Positions 34,032 to 42,314 of a DNA stretch of 53,003 bases are shown here, in pieces. The position numbers and the translations under genes were made by a program. The stretch is from positions 1 to 53,003 of the forward strand of contig DBZY01000009.1 of assembly GCA_002311835.1 (NCBI GenBank). Reading direction: 5' to 3'. The first letter of the stretch is position 1. Each line of letters begins with the position of its first letter. This DNA comes from Proteobacteria bacterium UBA1148. GTDB taxonomy: Bacteria > Pseudomonadota > Gammaproteobacteria > Steroidobacterales > Rariloculaceae. Below the pieces are notes generated by a model. The model ran no database searches. It saw nothing but the letters and a program-made list of their open reading frames with translations, and was not told where the DNA came from.

Positions 34032-35417
34032 GTGCACCGCAATAGCTTATTGGTAGGCCTTGGCGCTGCTCTAGCGCTCGGATTAGGTTTAGCTGCCGCT
34101 GGTCAACCATGGGCAATCTGTTGGACAGCAGGCGTAACTCTTTTGTGTGCAGTCTGGTGGATTACTGAAGCATTACCGATGGCGGTTACCGCGCTGCTAC
34201 CTTTTGCTATTTTTCCTTTGGTGGGCGTACTCACACCTGCCCAGGTAGGCCAAGCTTACGGAAGTCCGTTGATTTTGCTTTATCTGGGTGGATTCATGTT
34301 GTCTATGGCAATGGAAAAAAGCGGTGCCCATAGGCGCCTCGCTCTGGGCATGGTGAATCTCTTTGGGGGTGGGAGCGGAGATGGAGGTGGACATGGGCGT
34401 GGGGTGGTATTCGGGTTCATGGCTGCTGCAGCTTTGCTAAGCATGTGGATTTCCAATACTGCAACCAGTCTTATGCTGCTTCCTATCGCACTTGCAACCC
34501 TCGAAAATGTCACAGAACAACGTTTGAAGGTGGCACTGTTATTGGGAATTGCCTACGCGTGCAATGTTGGGGGAATTGGGACCCCAATAGGAACACCACC
34601 CAACCTGATTTTCATGCAGGTTTACCAAGAGAATACCGGTGTTGAATTAAGTTTTATTGATTGGATGCATTGGGGCCTTCCAGCCGTGATTATTTTTGTG
34701 CCGATCATTGGGTTGTGGATCACGCGTGGATTTACCGGTATCCAAAAAATTCAGGTACCCGAAGTAGGAGCGTGGCGGTCTGAGGAGAAACGTACTTTAG
34801 CGGTATTCGTACTCACAGCTTTCGCCTGGATGACCCGTAAGGATCCATTTGGCGGTTGGAGTGTCTGGCTTGATTTACCCCAGGCAAACGATGCTAGTGT
34901 CGCGTTGCTTGCAGTCGTGATCATGTTCTTAATCCCCAGTGGTGATGGTGGGCGTCTGTTGGACTGGAAGACAGCAGTCAAAATTCCTTGGGGGATTCTG
35001 ATTCTCTTCGCGGGGGGTATTTGCATAGCGAGTGCCTTTGTTAGTTCAGGCATCAGCCAGATTATCGGAGAGGAGCTTGCGGGTTTGAGTGGATTGCACC
35101 CGCTGTTACTGCTTTTGGTGATTTGCCTATGCGTTACCTTCCTTACTGAAATCACAAGTAATACGGCGACAACGGCGCTACTCATGCCAATTCTTGCAGC
35201 GGCGGCGATCGGCGCTGATCTAGATCCAAGGTTGCTAATGGTTCCCGCAGCAATGAGTGCAAGTTGTGCTTTTATGCTACCTGTTGCTACGGGACCGAAT
35301 GCGGTAATTTTTAGTTCTGGACATGTCCCAATTCGTGCGATGGTGCGTGAGGGCTTGATTCTAAACTTGATCGGCGCCGCTATACTCACGGCGGTTTGCT
35401 ATACGGTTCTTTTATAA
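34032..35417 (+). CDS. DASS/SLC13 family anion:sodium symporter
   Basis: A 461-residue membrane protein with about 11 helices. It carries the two S-N-T substrate-binding motifs of the divalent anion:sodium symporter family: S-N-T-A-T-S-L-M-L-L-P in the first half and S-N-T-A-T-T-A-L-L-M-P in the second, each preceded by a hairpin. The family imports di- and tricarboxylates, sulfate or related anions; the substrate cannot be read here. A glycine-rich loop near residue 110-125 is unusual. The start is GTG 34032. It is divergent from the TetR gene, which may regulate it. Confidence 0.88.
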   Translation: MHRNSLLVGLGAALALGLGLAAAGQPWAICWTAGVTLLCAVWWITEALPMAVTALLPFAIFPLVGVLTPAQVGQAYGSPLILLYLGGFMLSMAMEKSGAHRRLALGMVNLFGGGSGDGGGHGRGVVFGFMAAAALLSMWISNTATSLMLLPIALATLENVTEQRLKVALLLGIAYACNVGGIGTPIGTPPNLIFMQVYQENTGVELSFIDWMHWGLPAVIIFVPIIGLWITRGFTGIQKIQVPEVGAWRSEEKRTLAVFVLTAFAWMTRKDPFGGWSVWLDLPQANDASVALLAVVIMFLIPSGDGGRLLDWKTAVKIPWGILILFAGGICIASAFVSSGISQIIGEELAGLSGLHPLLLLLVICLCVTFLTEITSNTATTALLMPILAAAAIGADLDPRLLMVPAAMSASCAFMLPVATGPNAVIFSSGHVPIRAMVREGLILNLIGAAILTAVCYTVLL

Positions 35418-35433
35418 CCTAGTAATAGAGTTA

Positions 35434-36219
35434 TTAGCGTAAGGACTGAAAATTTTCCGGAGCTTCTTCGAAGTTACTACGAAATGGATTGATATCTAAA
35501 CCACCACGGCGCGTGTAGCACGCGTAAACGGTCAATGCCTCAGGCTGACAGTGGTTTTGAATATCAATGAATATTCGTTCGATACACTGTTCATGGTATT
35601 CAGCATGATTACGATACGAGACAAGATAGGCTAGTAGCTGTTTTTGTTCGATCTGTGCTCCTTTATATCGAACAAGAAGGCTGGCCCAATCAGGTTGGCC
35701 GGTCACTGGGCAGTTAGTTTTGAGCAGGTGTGAATATAGCGTTTCTATGACATGGATCTTTGTATCGGTGCTGCCTGATAACAGTGATGGGTCAAGATCA
35801 TAGGTAGAAATCTCCAGACTAATATCGTCGATACAGTTTCCTAGTAGTTCACTTTGAATCAGTGGCCTGGATGAGGTAACGCTGCTGATCTGGATGTTAG
35901 TGTCTGCGCCACTGGCGTAGCTGAGATCATTGTGAAGAACTGAATGGATTGTCTCCACCGAGCTATGTTGGGTTTCACTAAAGGAGTTGAGGTAAAGCTT
36001 TAAAGACTTTGATTCGATGATATTGGGGGAGGTTGCTGGAAAACGGAATTCACAGGTAGCGGCTACAGGTTTGCCCTGTTCATTCAACCAGGACAGTTCG
36101 TAGCCATTCCAGATATCGACACCCGAGAAAGGCATTGCCTCTCTGATGCCTAGTCGAGAACGTCCCTCCGATCGGGGTATCGGTTGGAGTAGGTCTGGTG
36201 AATAGTTAATGACTGGCAT
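35434..36219 (-). CDS. queF: NADPH-dependent 7-cyano-7-deazaguanine reductase
   Basis: A 261-residue enzyme that reduces preQ0 to preQ1 in queuosine synthesis. The active-site cysteine is C170 in T-N-C-P-V-T-G-Q-P-D-W, and the C-terminal half shows Y-L-V-S-Y-R-N-H-A-E-Y-H-E-Q-C and Y-T-R-R-G-G-L-D-I-N-P. The two-domain length places it with the long (type II, E. coli-like) QueF enzymes, as in gammaproteobacteria. No other queuosine genes are nearby. The start M-P-V-I-N-Y is a little shorter than in E. coli. Confidence 0.94.
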   Translation of the reverse strand: MPVINYSPDLLQPIPRSEGRSRLGIREAMPFSGVDIWNGYELSWLNEQGKPVAATCEFRFPATSPNIIESKSLKLYLNSFSETQHSSVETIHSVLHNDLSYASGADTNIQISSVTSSRPLIQSELLGNCIDDISLEISTYDLDPSLLSGSTDTKIHVIETLYSHLLKTNCPVTGQPDWASLLVRYKGAQIEQKQLLAYLVSYRNHAEYHEQCIERIFIDIQNHCQPEALTVYACYTRRGGLDINPFRSNFEEAPENFQSLR

Positions 36220-36275
36220 CAGTGCATGCTATTCACAGTGGCCAATCCGTATAGAAGTGCTCATGAGGTATTTGT

Positions 36276-38588
36276 CTAGGGTTCCGTTGCCGCTTCCAAT
36301 TCCAATTCCTCAAGCAGTACCAGAGCAGCCGCATCATTCGGTGAGAGCGCCAGCAATGCTCTAGTAAATCGTTCGGCTTCATTGAACTCTGCGTCATCAC
36401 GATAGATGGTCGCTAGTGCAAAGATAGTGTCTCGGTGGCCGGGAAATCGATTATGGGTCTCGTGAAGTTTTCTCAGACTGGACTCCCGCTCACCGATTGA
36501 GTTAAGGGCAACACCCGTGACGTATTGGTAATAGGGGTCATTGGGCGCCAGCGATGCAGCTTTTTCAAGCGCTTCTAACGCGGCTGGCAGTTGTTGTGAC
36601 CTCACCAGAGAAAGGCCTAGTGCGAAGTAACCGGCGGGATCTTGTGAATTGTTCATAATGGCAGACCTCAACACATTTTCAGCTTCAATTTCCCGTCCCG
36701 TCTGTCGATATATATCAGCTAGGTTGACATAGGCTGCTGCGAAATGAGATTGCCGATCGATTGCTGTTTGCAGAAGATTTTCGGCTTCAATGAGTCGTCC
36801 GAGCTGAGCTAGTATGACGCTAGAGTTGAATAAGCCCTCTGCTCGATCACTGTTGAACTGTTGTGCTGCCCAGTACTCTGCCAATGCGGCATCCAGGTCG
36901 TTACGTCTTCTCTCGCTCAATTCGGGGCGAGCGGGTAATAGCATCCTAGCGGCTGCGATACGAAGCGCTCGCAGCGGATGAGTAAGAAATCGTTGCCCTA
37001 AATCGATTTGCGCTTCAATCGACATGCTGGCCAGCGCATCTAGTGCTGGCAATTGGACGAGAGGCTCATTTCCTTCCAGGACTACCGTAATAGTGTCTAG
37101 GGCGGCATCATCCAACTGAGCAGTCAGGAGGCGGACGGCTGACGCTCGAACGATTGTAGGTGCCGTGGAATCATTGATCAGTGCCAACAAGAGCGGCCCT
37201 CGGTCGGACGTCCACTGGCGTCCCGCGTGAATAGCTTCACCGTAATGAGGGGTACCGGAACGACCATCTGGAAACCACTCTTCAACAATACCTGCCGCCC
37301 ATTGTGGGTTCTCGTTGCTGTGACAGTCATCACAGGCATTTGGTGTGCCTAGTTTTACGGATAAGTCTGGCCGAGGTACGCGAAAGCTGTGATCTCGCCG
37401 TGGATCCACCACCATGTAGGTTTCTGTGGGCATGTGACAGTCCACACAGGCTGAGCCCGGATTCTCTGGAGTGTGGTGATGATGTGATGGGCTAATATAA
37501 ACGCTTGCCAGGTGGCACTGAGCACATAGAGGATCACCTTGAAACTGCAGCTCTGTACTATGCGGGTTGTGGCAGTCGCTGCAGGTCACACCAGCGGCGT
37601 GCATCTTGCTTTGCATAAATGACCCGTACACATAGACCTCGTCCTGAATTTGTCCATCCGAGTGATAGAGGTTGATATTGAGCAGCGAGGGGCTAAACCC
37701 ATCCAGTAGCGGATCGCCTGGGTGATGGTCATCGGTAAACTGGCTGCGGCGCGAATGGCACTGAGCGCAAACTTCAATTTCACGTTGATCTTCTAACGCC
37801 GGGGTACGCTGCGCGATATTGGATTGTCCAGAGAATGACCATCTGACCTGCGTATTTGACGGTAGTACTAAGTGAAAAGTGTCCGGCGCCTGAGCGTGGA
37901 GTGAGCCAGCCCCGTGGCAGGCTTCACAATCCACATCCATACTGGAGAAGGTTGTATCGAATTGGTTTTCCTCAAAAGAATAATTTTTTTGTAAATTAGT
38001 CGAGTGGCACTCAGCGCAGGCGCTATTCCAGTTCTGATAGATGCCGGTCCAATGAAGTGGATCGGCGTAATCAATGGCGTCGTCTGGGTAAAGCTGGAAC
38101 CAGCGCTGACCTCCCTGCTCTAAGGGGCGCGAATCCCATGCAATGCTCAATGTTTGATAGCGTCCGTCGGAAAAACGGGTGAGATACTGCTGTAACGGAT
38201 CTACTCCGAAAGTGTGGGTGATCTCATACTCTGTTAGTTCCCCGCTTGGTCCATCCGTTCGGACCCAATAAGAACTATCCCGGGTAAAAAATTCACTCAC
38301 AATCCCGTTATAACTGAAATTTGTATCGGAGAAATCGCCGAGAACGGTACTAGGGTTTGCGGATTGCATCGCAAAATCGTGGTGAGACCCCTCCCACAGC
38401 TCCGTCTCGATTAGATGGCACGCAGCACATTGTTGGGCTCCTATGTACTGCGCTTGTGCGCTCAACTGCGCAGATGGTGCCTGCGGTTCAATAGGGGGTG
38501 TTTCTGGTGCACAGGCCGCTAGAGTGAGGCTGAGCACAAAGATAGATAACCAATCTTCAGGCACTAGAAGGTGGTTTTTTGCCTGCAT
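36276..38588 (-). CDS. octahaem cytochrome c lipoprotein with HEAT-like and TPR repeats
   Basis: A 770-residue exported protein. The signal ends in a lipobox L-T-L-A-A-C (Cys near residue 26). Eight C-x-x-C-H haem motifs follow in the first 390 residues: CAACH, CAECH, CEACH, CAQCH, CSDCH, CAQCH, CVDCH, CDDCH. Then comes a stretch of HEAT-like helices (about 420-520) and TPR repeats (about 560-770). This mix occurs in a family of multihaem c cytochromes in marine bacteria, whose electron partners are unknown. It is likely a surface or periplasmic electron carrier and scaffold. No cytochrome maturation genes lie here. Confidence 0.9.
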   Translation of the reverse strand: MQAKNHLLVPEDWLSIFVLSLTLAACAPETPPIEPQAPSAQLSAQAQYIGAQQCAACHLIETELWEGSHHDFAMQSANPSTVLGDFSDTNFSYNGIVSEFFTRDSSYWVRTDGPSGELTEYEITHTFGVDPLQQYLTRFSDGRYQTLSIAWDSRPLEQGGQRWFQLYPDDAIDYADPLHWTGIYQNWNSACAECHSTNLQKNYSFEENQFDTTFSSMDVDCEACHGAGSLHAQAPDTFHLVLPSNTQVRWSFSGQSNIAQRTPALEDQREIEVCAQCHSRRSQFTDDHHPGDPLLDGFSPSLLNINLYHSDGQIQDEVYVYGSFMQSKMHAAGVTCSDCHNPHSTELQFQGDPLCAQCHLASVYISPSHHHHTPENPGSACVDCHMPTETYMVVDPRRDHSFRVPRPDLSVKLGTPNACDDCHSNENPQWAAGIVEEWFPDGRSGTPHYGEAIHAGRQWTSDRGPLLLALINDSTAPTIVRASAVRLLTAQLDDAALDTITVVLEGNEPLVQLPALDALASMSIEAQIDLGQRFLTHPLRALRIAAARMLLPARPELSERRRNDLDAALAEYWAAQQFNSDRAEGLFNSSVILAQLGRLIEAENLLQTAIDRQSHFAAAYVNLADIYRQTGREIEAENVLRSAIMNNSQDPAGYFALGLSLVRSQQLPAALEALEKAASLAPNDPYYQYVTGVALNSIGERESSLRKLHETHNRFPGHRDTIFALATIYRDDAEFNEAERFTRALLALSPNDAAALVLLEELELEAATEP

Positions 38589-38694
38589 GATCGTTTTTAC
38601 GCTCTCCGTGGTTTTAACCGGAGACTGAGCTGATCCCGTTCGGCGTTCTTGTGATGTTTCTGTAGATTCGAAAGTAGATCTTCAAGATTCTAAC

Positions 38695-38850
38695 TTAAAA
38701 TTTAGGACCCTGGCGTTTCCGAAAGAAGTCGTAGACGAATACAATAATGCCGATGGCGGCAATCCCGTTTCCCACTTGTGCTCCAGCAAATACAATTTCT
38801 AAAATCACACCGACGATGATGGCGATAATACTAATTACTCTGAGGTTCAC
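38695..38850 (-). CDS. small two-span membrane protein
   Basis: A 51-residue frame on the minus strand, GTG at 38850 to TAA at 38695-38697. It is almost entirely hydrophobic with two short helices (about residues 4-21 and 28-43) joined by G-A-Q-V-G-N-G, and ends with a positive tail R-K-R-Q-G-P-K, so both ends are probably cytoplasmic. A GAGA stretch lies about nine bases before GTG. The pattern is too membrane-like to be chance in an otherwise empty 358-base gap. Family not recognised. Confidence 0.6.
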   Translation of the reverse strand: MNLRVISIIAIIVGVILEIVFAGAQVGNGIAAIGIIVFVYDFFRKRQGPKF

Positions 38851-38946
38851 TTTAGATTCTCAGTCTTTAAGATACTTGGGTTTCTAACAAAGCTGCACGA
38901 TAAGAGCAATGAGTGACAAGATCTGTAATCTAGTAACCGAGATTAT

Positions 38947-39609
38947 ATGCGGGTTTGGAGTCATGTTTTGAACGATTCTCTAAGCTTTAATGGGCCTGTG
39001 AATGCGCGATGGACACTCCTCCTAACCCACGGAGCGGGGGCTAGTACAACTTCAAATTTTTTTGCTGCGTTTTCCGAACGCCTGCTTGAGATGGGGGTTG
39101 AGATCGGGGGATTGCGTCTCGGGTTGTTCGATTTTCCATACATGAAGCGGAGGGCCTTGACGGGCAAGATGTATTTCCCGGACCAGATGCCTGTGCTCCA
39201 GCGGTCCTATCTTGATGCTATCGATGCACTAGGCAGTGAGGCTAACCGATTGGTCATAGGAGGCAAATCAATGGGGGGGCGTGTGGCGAGCTTGATTGCG
39301 GATGATGCGGAGGTTACCGCTTTGGTGTGCCTTGGTTACCCGTTTCATCCGCGAGGGCGCCCCGAGAAGCTACGGACTGACCATCTCGAACAGTTCAAAA
39401 AACCCGCGCTGATCTGTCAGGGGACAAGAGATCCTCAGGGAGGTGTTGAAGAGGTTAAAGGCTACAACCTCTCCTCGAGCATCCAACTCAAGTGGCTGTC
39501 AGACGGGGATCATGATTTGGTTCCCCGGAAACGCTCCGGGCACACTCGGACAGAAAATTGGGATGCTGCTGCTGTTGCGGTTATCCAGTTCATTGGGTCC
39601 TTGCCATAA
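38947..39609 (+). CDS. alpha/beta hydrolase (dienelactone hydrolase-like, KANL3/Tex30 type)
   Basis: A 220-residue cytoplasmic alpha/beta hydrolase. The catalytic serine is in G-G-K-S-M-G-G, the Asp in G-T-R-D-P-Q-G and the His in G-D-H-D-L; L-T-H-G-A-G-A near the N-terminus forms the oxyanion loop. This short form matches the KANL3/Tex30-type alpha/beta hydrolases found as small proteins in proteobacteria. Substrate unknown. It is followed 104 bases later by a DMT transporter gene on the same strand. Confidence 0.85.
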   Translation: MRVWSHVLNDSLSFNGPVNARWTLLLTHGAGASTTSNFFAAFSERLLEMGVEIGGLRLGLFDFPYMKRRALTGKMYFPDQMPVLQRSYLDAIDALGSEANRLVIGGKSMGGRVASLIADDAEVTALVCLGYPFHPRGRPEKLRTDHLEQFKKPALICQGTRDPQGGVEEVKGYNLSSSIQLKWLSDGDHDLVPRKRSGHTRTENWDAAAVAVIQFIGSLP

Positions 39610-39713
39610 GTTGATACTTCACACAAGGGCGAATAGGCAGGTGTATCAATACCTCAGTTTGAGCCTGGGATGCGTTGTGTTAAGAAAGAACCAGGTCTTT
39701 TCTGGAATTTTTT

Positions 39714-40595
39714 GTGTTTAAAGCCAGGCTGAATCTTATTATTGGCGCCCTGCTTTTTTCTACTGGTGGTGTAGCGATAAAAGTCGCGACACTAACTGGC
39801 TGGCAGCTTTCATGTTTTCGCAGTTTTGTAGCTGGAGTTGCCGTTTTTGTGCTGATACCTAAGGCGCGTCGTGGTTGGTCTTGGCGTTCTTTGATTGTGG
39901 CCATTCCCTATGCAGCGACTTTTACCCTCTTCACGCTGGCTAACAAACTTACGTCGGCGGCAAATGCAATATTTCTCCAGGATACTGCACCTTTCTACAT
40001 ACTTCTGTTGAGCCCATTATTTCTGGGTGAGCGTGTTCGTCGACAGGATGTTGCGTTCATGTTGGCGCTTATTGTGGGGCTTGGTTTAATTTTTAGCTCG
40101 GTTCATCAGCCGCTGGAGACAGCGACTGACCCTGAACTGGGCAACTTACTCGCTACATGTTCTGGGCTCAGTTGGGCCCTGACAGTTCTTGGTCTTCGTT
40201 GGTTAGCGGTTCGTTCCCGGGAACACAATGAACAGCCGGAAGCAGCTGTTGTGACGGGATGTTTCGTTGCAAGCTTAGTGGCAGTTTATTTTGCTTTTCC
40301 AGTCCAGAACTCATCAGCAATTAATTGGCTGATCGTCATATATCTTGGGATATTCCAGATTGGATTGGCCTACGTGTTGATTACGGAAGGTATGAGACAT
40401 ATACCTGCCCTGGAATCCTCATTGATACTGTTAGTGGAACCCGTGTTCTCTCCAATCTGGGCGTGGCTATTGTTAACCGAAAGCCCTGGCGTGCTTGCGA
40501 TATTGGGCGGTGGTGTGGTGATACTCGCTACTGGGATCCACTCGTTTCAACAAGACCGCAAAACAGTATTACCTCAAGAAAGGCTGGATGGATAA
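39714..40595 (+). CDS. EamA/DMT family transporter
   Basis: A 293-residue membrane protein with ten predicted helices in two EamA halves, as in the drug/metabolite transporter superfamily. The start is GTG 39714 at F-K-A-R-L-N-L-I-I-G-A-L. The family exports amino acids, drugs or other small molecules; the substrate is unknown. A short polar tail follows the last helix. It ends the unit before a non-coding stretch of about 550 bases. Confidence 0.88.
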   Translation: MFKARLNLIIGALLFSTGGVAIKVATLTGWQLSCFRSFVAGVAVFVLIPKARRGWSWRSLIVAIPYAATFTLFTLANKLTSAANAIFLQDTAPFYILLLSPLFLGERVRRQDVAFMLALIVGLGLIFSSVHQPLETATDPELGNLLATCSGLSWALTVLGLRWLAVRSREHNEQPEAAVVTGCFVASLVAVYFAFPVQNSSAINWLIVIYLGIFQIGLAYVLITEGMRHIPALESSLILLVEPVFSPIWAWLLLTESPGVLAILGGGVVILATGIHSFQQDRKTVLPQERLDG

Positions 40596-40644
40596 GGCTG
40601 CTTGGATCGAGAAACAGTGTCGGTAAGAGGCTCCTTATTGATAT

Positions 40645-40671
40645 AAATTAACTGCTTGCATCAAACTGACT
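40645..40671 (+). repeat. 27-base direct repeat, copy 1
   Basis: The core TTAACTGCTTGCATC followed by A/G-AACTGACT recurs at 40978-41004 with one mismatch (26 of 27 identical), 333 bases apart. Copy 1 follows the DMT transporter gene. The meaning is not evident; it may mark an old duplication or insertion. Confidence 0.8.
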
Positions 40672-40702
40672 AGAGCATATCCATTCGCTAGCAAATAGTT
40701 AG

Positions 40703-40978
40703 CACCGTGAAAATCAGAGCTTCAACAGCTCTTTTAAGAGTATTCAAAAAAGATTCCCTGATGAACGAAGCCTTCCTTATGCCTGTGATGTGTTGCTTGA
40801 GGCGCCGATCGGGTTGATTAGAGCCTACAGGACTGAGCAAGCGATTCTTGATGAGGCGTTTATGCACAGTTATAAGCCGAGAAAATATTTTCCTGGGTAC
40901 ACAGAGTGCCTTTCGGTAAATCCAATAGAATATGATCCTTACTTGGCAGAGTTAGTTAGGGCTTCCGAGTCACAATAA
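40703..40978 (+). pseudogene. open frame without proper start, possible gene remnant
   Basis: An open frame of about 91 codons runs from a TAG at 40700 to the TAA at 40976-40978. Its C-terminal 62 codons could start at GTG 40790. The translation reads like a genuine protein (P-Y-A-C-D, then A-Y-R-T-E-Q-A-I-L-D, Y-K-P-R-K-Y-F-P-G-Y), with no low-complexity bias, but there is no ATG in frame and no ribosome binding site. It lies exactly between the two copies of the direct repeat. Either it is the 3' remnant of a broken gene or a short gene using GTG. I do not recognise the protein. Confidence 0.35.
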
Positions 40979-41004
40979 AATTAACTGCTTGCATCGAACT
41001 GACT
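40978..41004 (+). repeat. 27-base direct repeat, copy 2
   Basis: Matches copy 1 at 40645-40671 except for one base (G for A). It carries the putative -35 element TTGCAT of the following leader transcript. If the repeat is a duplication, it has copied promoter sequence. Confidence 0.8.
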
Positions 41005-41017
41005 GCTGACTTAGCAT
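40989..41017 (+). promoter_or_regulatory. putative promoter of the metZ leader
   Basis: TTGCAT at 40989-40994 and TAGCAT at 41012-41017 are 17 bases apart, a plausible sigma-70 promoter with moderate match. The predicted start near 41024 coincides with the first pairing base of the aptamer, which is the reason for the call. Confidence 0.5.
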
Positions 41018-41020
41018 TGT

Positions 41021-41076
41021 TCCTACGCCGATTTGAATCAGCTTGCGGGCGTGTAATAAATTCAGCTAAAGAGGCT
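41021..41076 (+). promoter_or_regulatory. SAM-II (SAM_alpha) type riboswitch aptamer
   Basis: The conserved segments of the SAM-II riboswitch appear in order: stem P1 TACGCC (41024-41029) pairing with GGCGTG (41048-41053), loop 1 starting GATTTG (41030-41035) and containing GCTTGC (41041-41046), then an A/T-rich loop with TAATAAATT and finally GCTAAA (41065-41070). The same order is known from alphaproteobacterial metA, metX and metZ leaders. The pseudoknot helix is less clean; AGCTT (41040-41044) with AGGCT (41072-41076) is one candidate. The following gene is metZ-like, a known SAM-II target. SAM should repress it. Confidence 0.78.
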
Positions 41077-41082
41077 TTAGAA

Positions 41083-41115
41083 ACCTGTTTAGCGAAAGCT
41101 GGCGGGTTTTTTTTT
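41083..41115 (+). terminator. intrinsic terminator of the SAM-II leader
   Basis: ACCTG-TT(T)-AGC, a GAAA loop, then GCT-GG-CGGGT form a hairpin of about ten pairs including GU pairs, followed by nine T (41107-41115). It lies seven bases after the aptamer and 30 bases before the metZ start. TTTAGC in its 5' arm (41088-41093) is the exact complement of the aptamer's GCTAAA, so the two structures exclude each other. Confidence 0.85.
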
Positions 41116-41144
41116 GCGTAATTGAAACGTTAGGAGTGGGACCT

Positions 41145-42302
41145 ATGGGCTTCACAACAGAATTAATTCACGCGGGCGTGAAGCCGGACCCCGAGACGGG
41201 TTCAATTTTGACACCTGTGTATCAGTCGACAACTTTCGTTCAGGAATCGGTGGACAAGTATCTTTCCAAGGGATATTCCTATTCGCGGAGCGCAAATCCA
41301 ACCGTTCGGGCGCTTGAGGAAAAGTTAGCTCTGCTTGAGAACGGACACGACTGTACGTGTTATTCGACGGGTATGGCCGCGATTCAAGCGGTGTTGCAAG
41401 CTTGCCTCAGTGCTGGTGATCACGCTGTCATTTCTGACGTAGCGTATGGTGGGACCTACCGTCTCTGTACAAAGGTGTACCAACGTTTTGGCGTTAGCTT
41501 CACATTTGCGAATTCAGCCGATCCAAAAGCGGTACAAGCCGCGGTTCAGGACAACACTCGGCTTATCCTGACGGAAACACCTGCCAACCCAACTTTGAAG
41601 CTCACAGATATCCAGGCTGTTTCCGATATTGCACAGGCTAGTGGGATACCCCATGCGGTAGATAACACATTTCTCTCACCCTATTACCAACGTCCCTTGG
41701 AGCTTGGTGCCGATATCGCCATCCACAGTACGACAAAGTATTTTGACGGTCATAACGCGACCGTAGGTGGCGCAGTTATCGCCAAAAGTGAAGAGCTTGA
41801 TGAGTCCATCCGGTTTATCCAGAATGCTAGTGGAGTCATCATGTCCCCATGGGTGGCTTGGTTGACGCTTCAAGGAGTAAAAACCCTGTCAGTTCGAATG
41901 GATCGCCAATCCGCGAATGCACAGGTAATAGCCGAGTTTCTCGAAAATCATCCCAAGGTTGTTGCCGTCGCTTATCCGGGCCTCCCGTCTTTTGAGCAGC
42001 ATGAACTGGCGAAGAAACAGTCCGATGGATTTGGTGGAATGCTCTGGTTCGAGGTGAAGGGTGGCGTTGATGGTGGGAAGCTTTTAATGGATTCTGTCCA
42101 GCTCTGTACTTTGGCGGAAAATTTGGGTTCGGTAGAGACGCTAATTACGCATCCAGCGACCATGACTCATGCGGACGTTGATGAGGAAGAACGGAGGCGA
42201 GTTGGGATTACGGACGGCCTGGTTCGATTGTCCGTGGGGCTAGAGGATGTGGAAGACCTCATTGCGGACCTTGATCAGGCGTTAGAACACGTCACGGCTT
42301 GA
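41145..42302 (+). CDS. metZ: O-succinylhomoserine sulfhydrylase / cystathionine gamma-synthase family
   Basis: A 385-residue PLP enzyme of the Cys/Met metabolism family. The PLP lysine is K198 in S-T-T-K-Y; the family segments Y-S-R-S-A-N-P-T, S-T-G-M-A-A-I and the A-E-N-L-G-S-V-E-T-L-I-T-H-P close are present. It makes homocysteine (MetZ) or cystathionine (MetB) from activated homoserine; the two cannot be told apart safely here, but the SAM-II leader suits MetZ. ATG 41145 is chosen over GTG 41136 because AGGAG sits eight bases before it. It begins a three-gene unit. Confidence 0.88.
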   Translation: MGFTTELIHAGVKPDPETGSILTPVYQSTTFVQESVDKYLSKGYSYSRSANPTVRALEEKLALLENGHDCTCYSTGMAAIQAVLQACLSAGDHAVISDVAYGGTYRLCTKVYQRFGVSFTFANSADPKAVQAAVQDNTRLILTETPANPTLKLTDIQAVSDIAQASGIPHAVDNTFLSPYYQRPLELGADIAIHSTTKYFDGHNATVGGAVIAKSEELDESIRFIQNASGVIMSPWVAWLTLQGVKTLSVRMDRQSANAQVIAEFLENHPKVVAVAYPGLPSFEQHELAKKQSDGFGGMLWFEVKGGVDGGKLLMDSVQLCTLAENLGSVETLITHPATMTHADVDEEERRRVGITDGLVRLSVGLEDVEDLIADLDQALEHVTA

Positions 42303-42314
42303 GATCATCGCGCA

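Larger units (their letters stand above)
40596..41144 (+). other. long leader region upstream of the metZ operon
   Basis: This 549-base stretch has no convincing gene. It holds two copies of a 27-base direct repeat, a short open frame between them (possible gene remnant), a putative promoter, a SAM-II-type aptamer and an intrinsic terminator. Nothing is seen between 40596 and 40644. Confidence 0.7.

Noticed and set aside
34751..35389. 212-codon antisense frame in the DASS transporter gene
   Set aside because: The transporter frame carries both S-N-T motifs and helices; the antisense frame has no recognisable domain.
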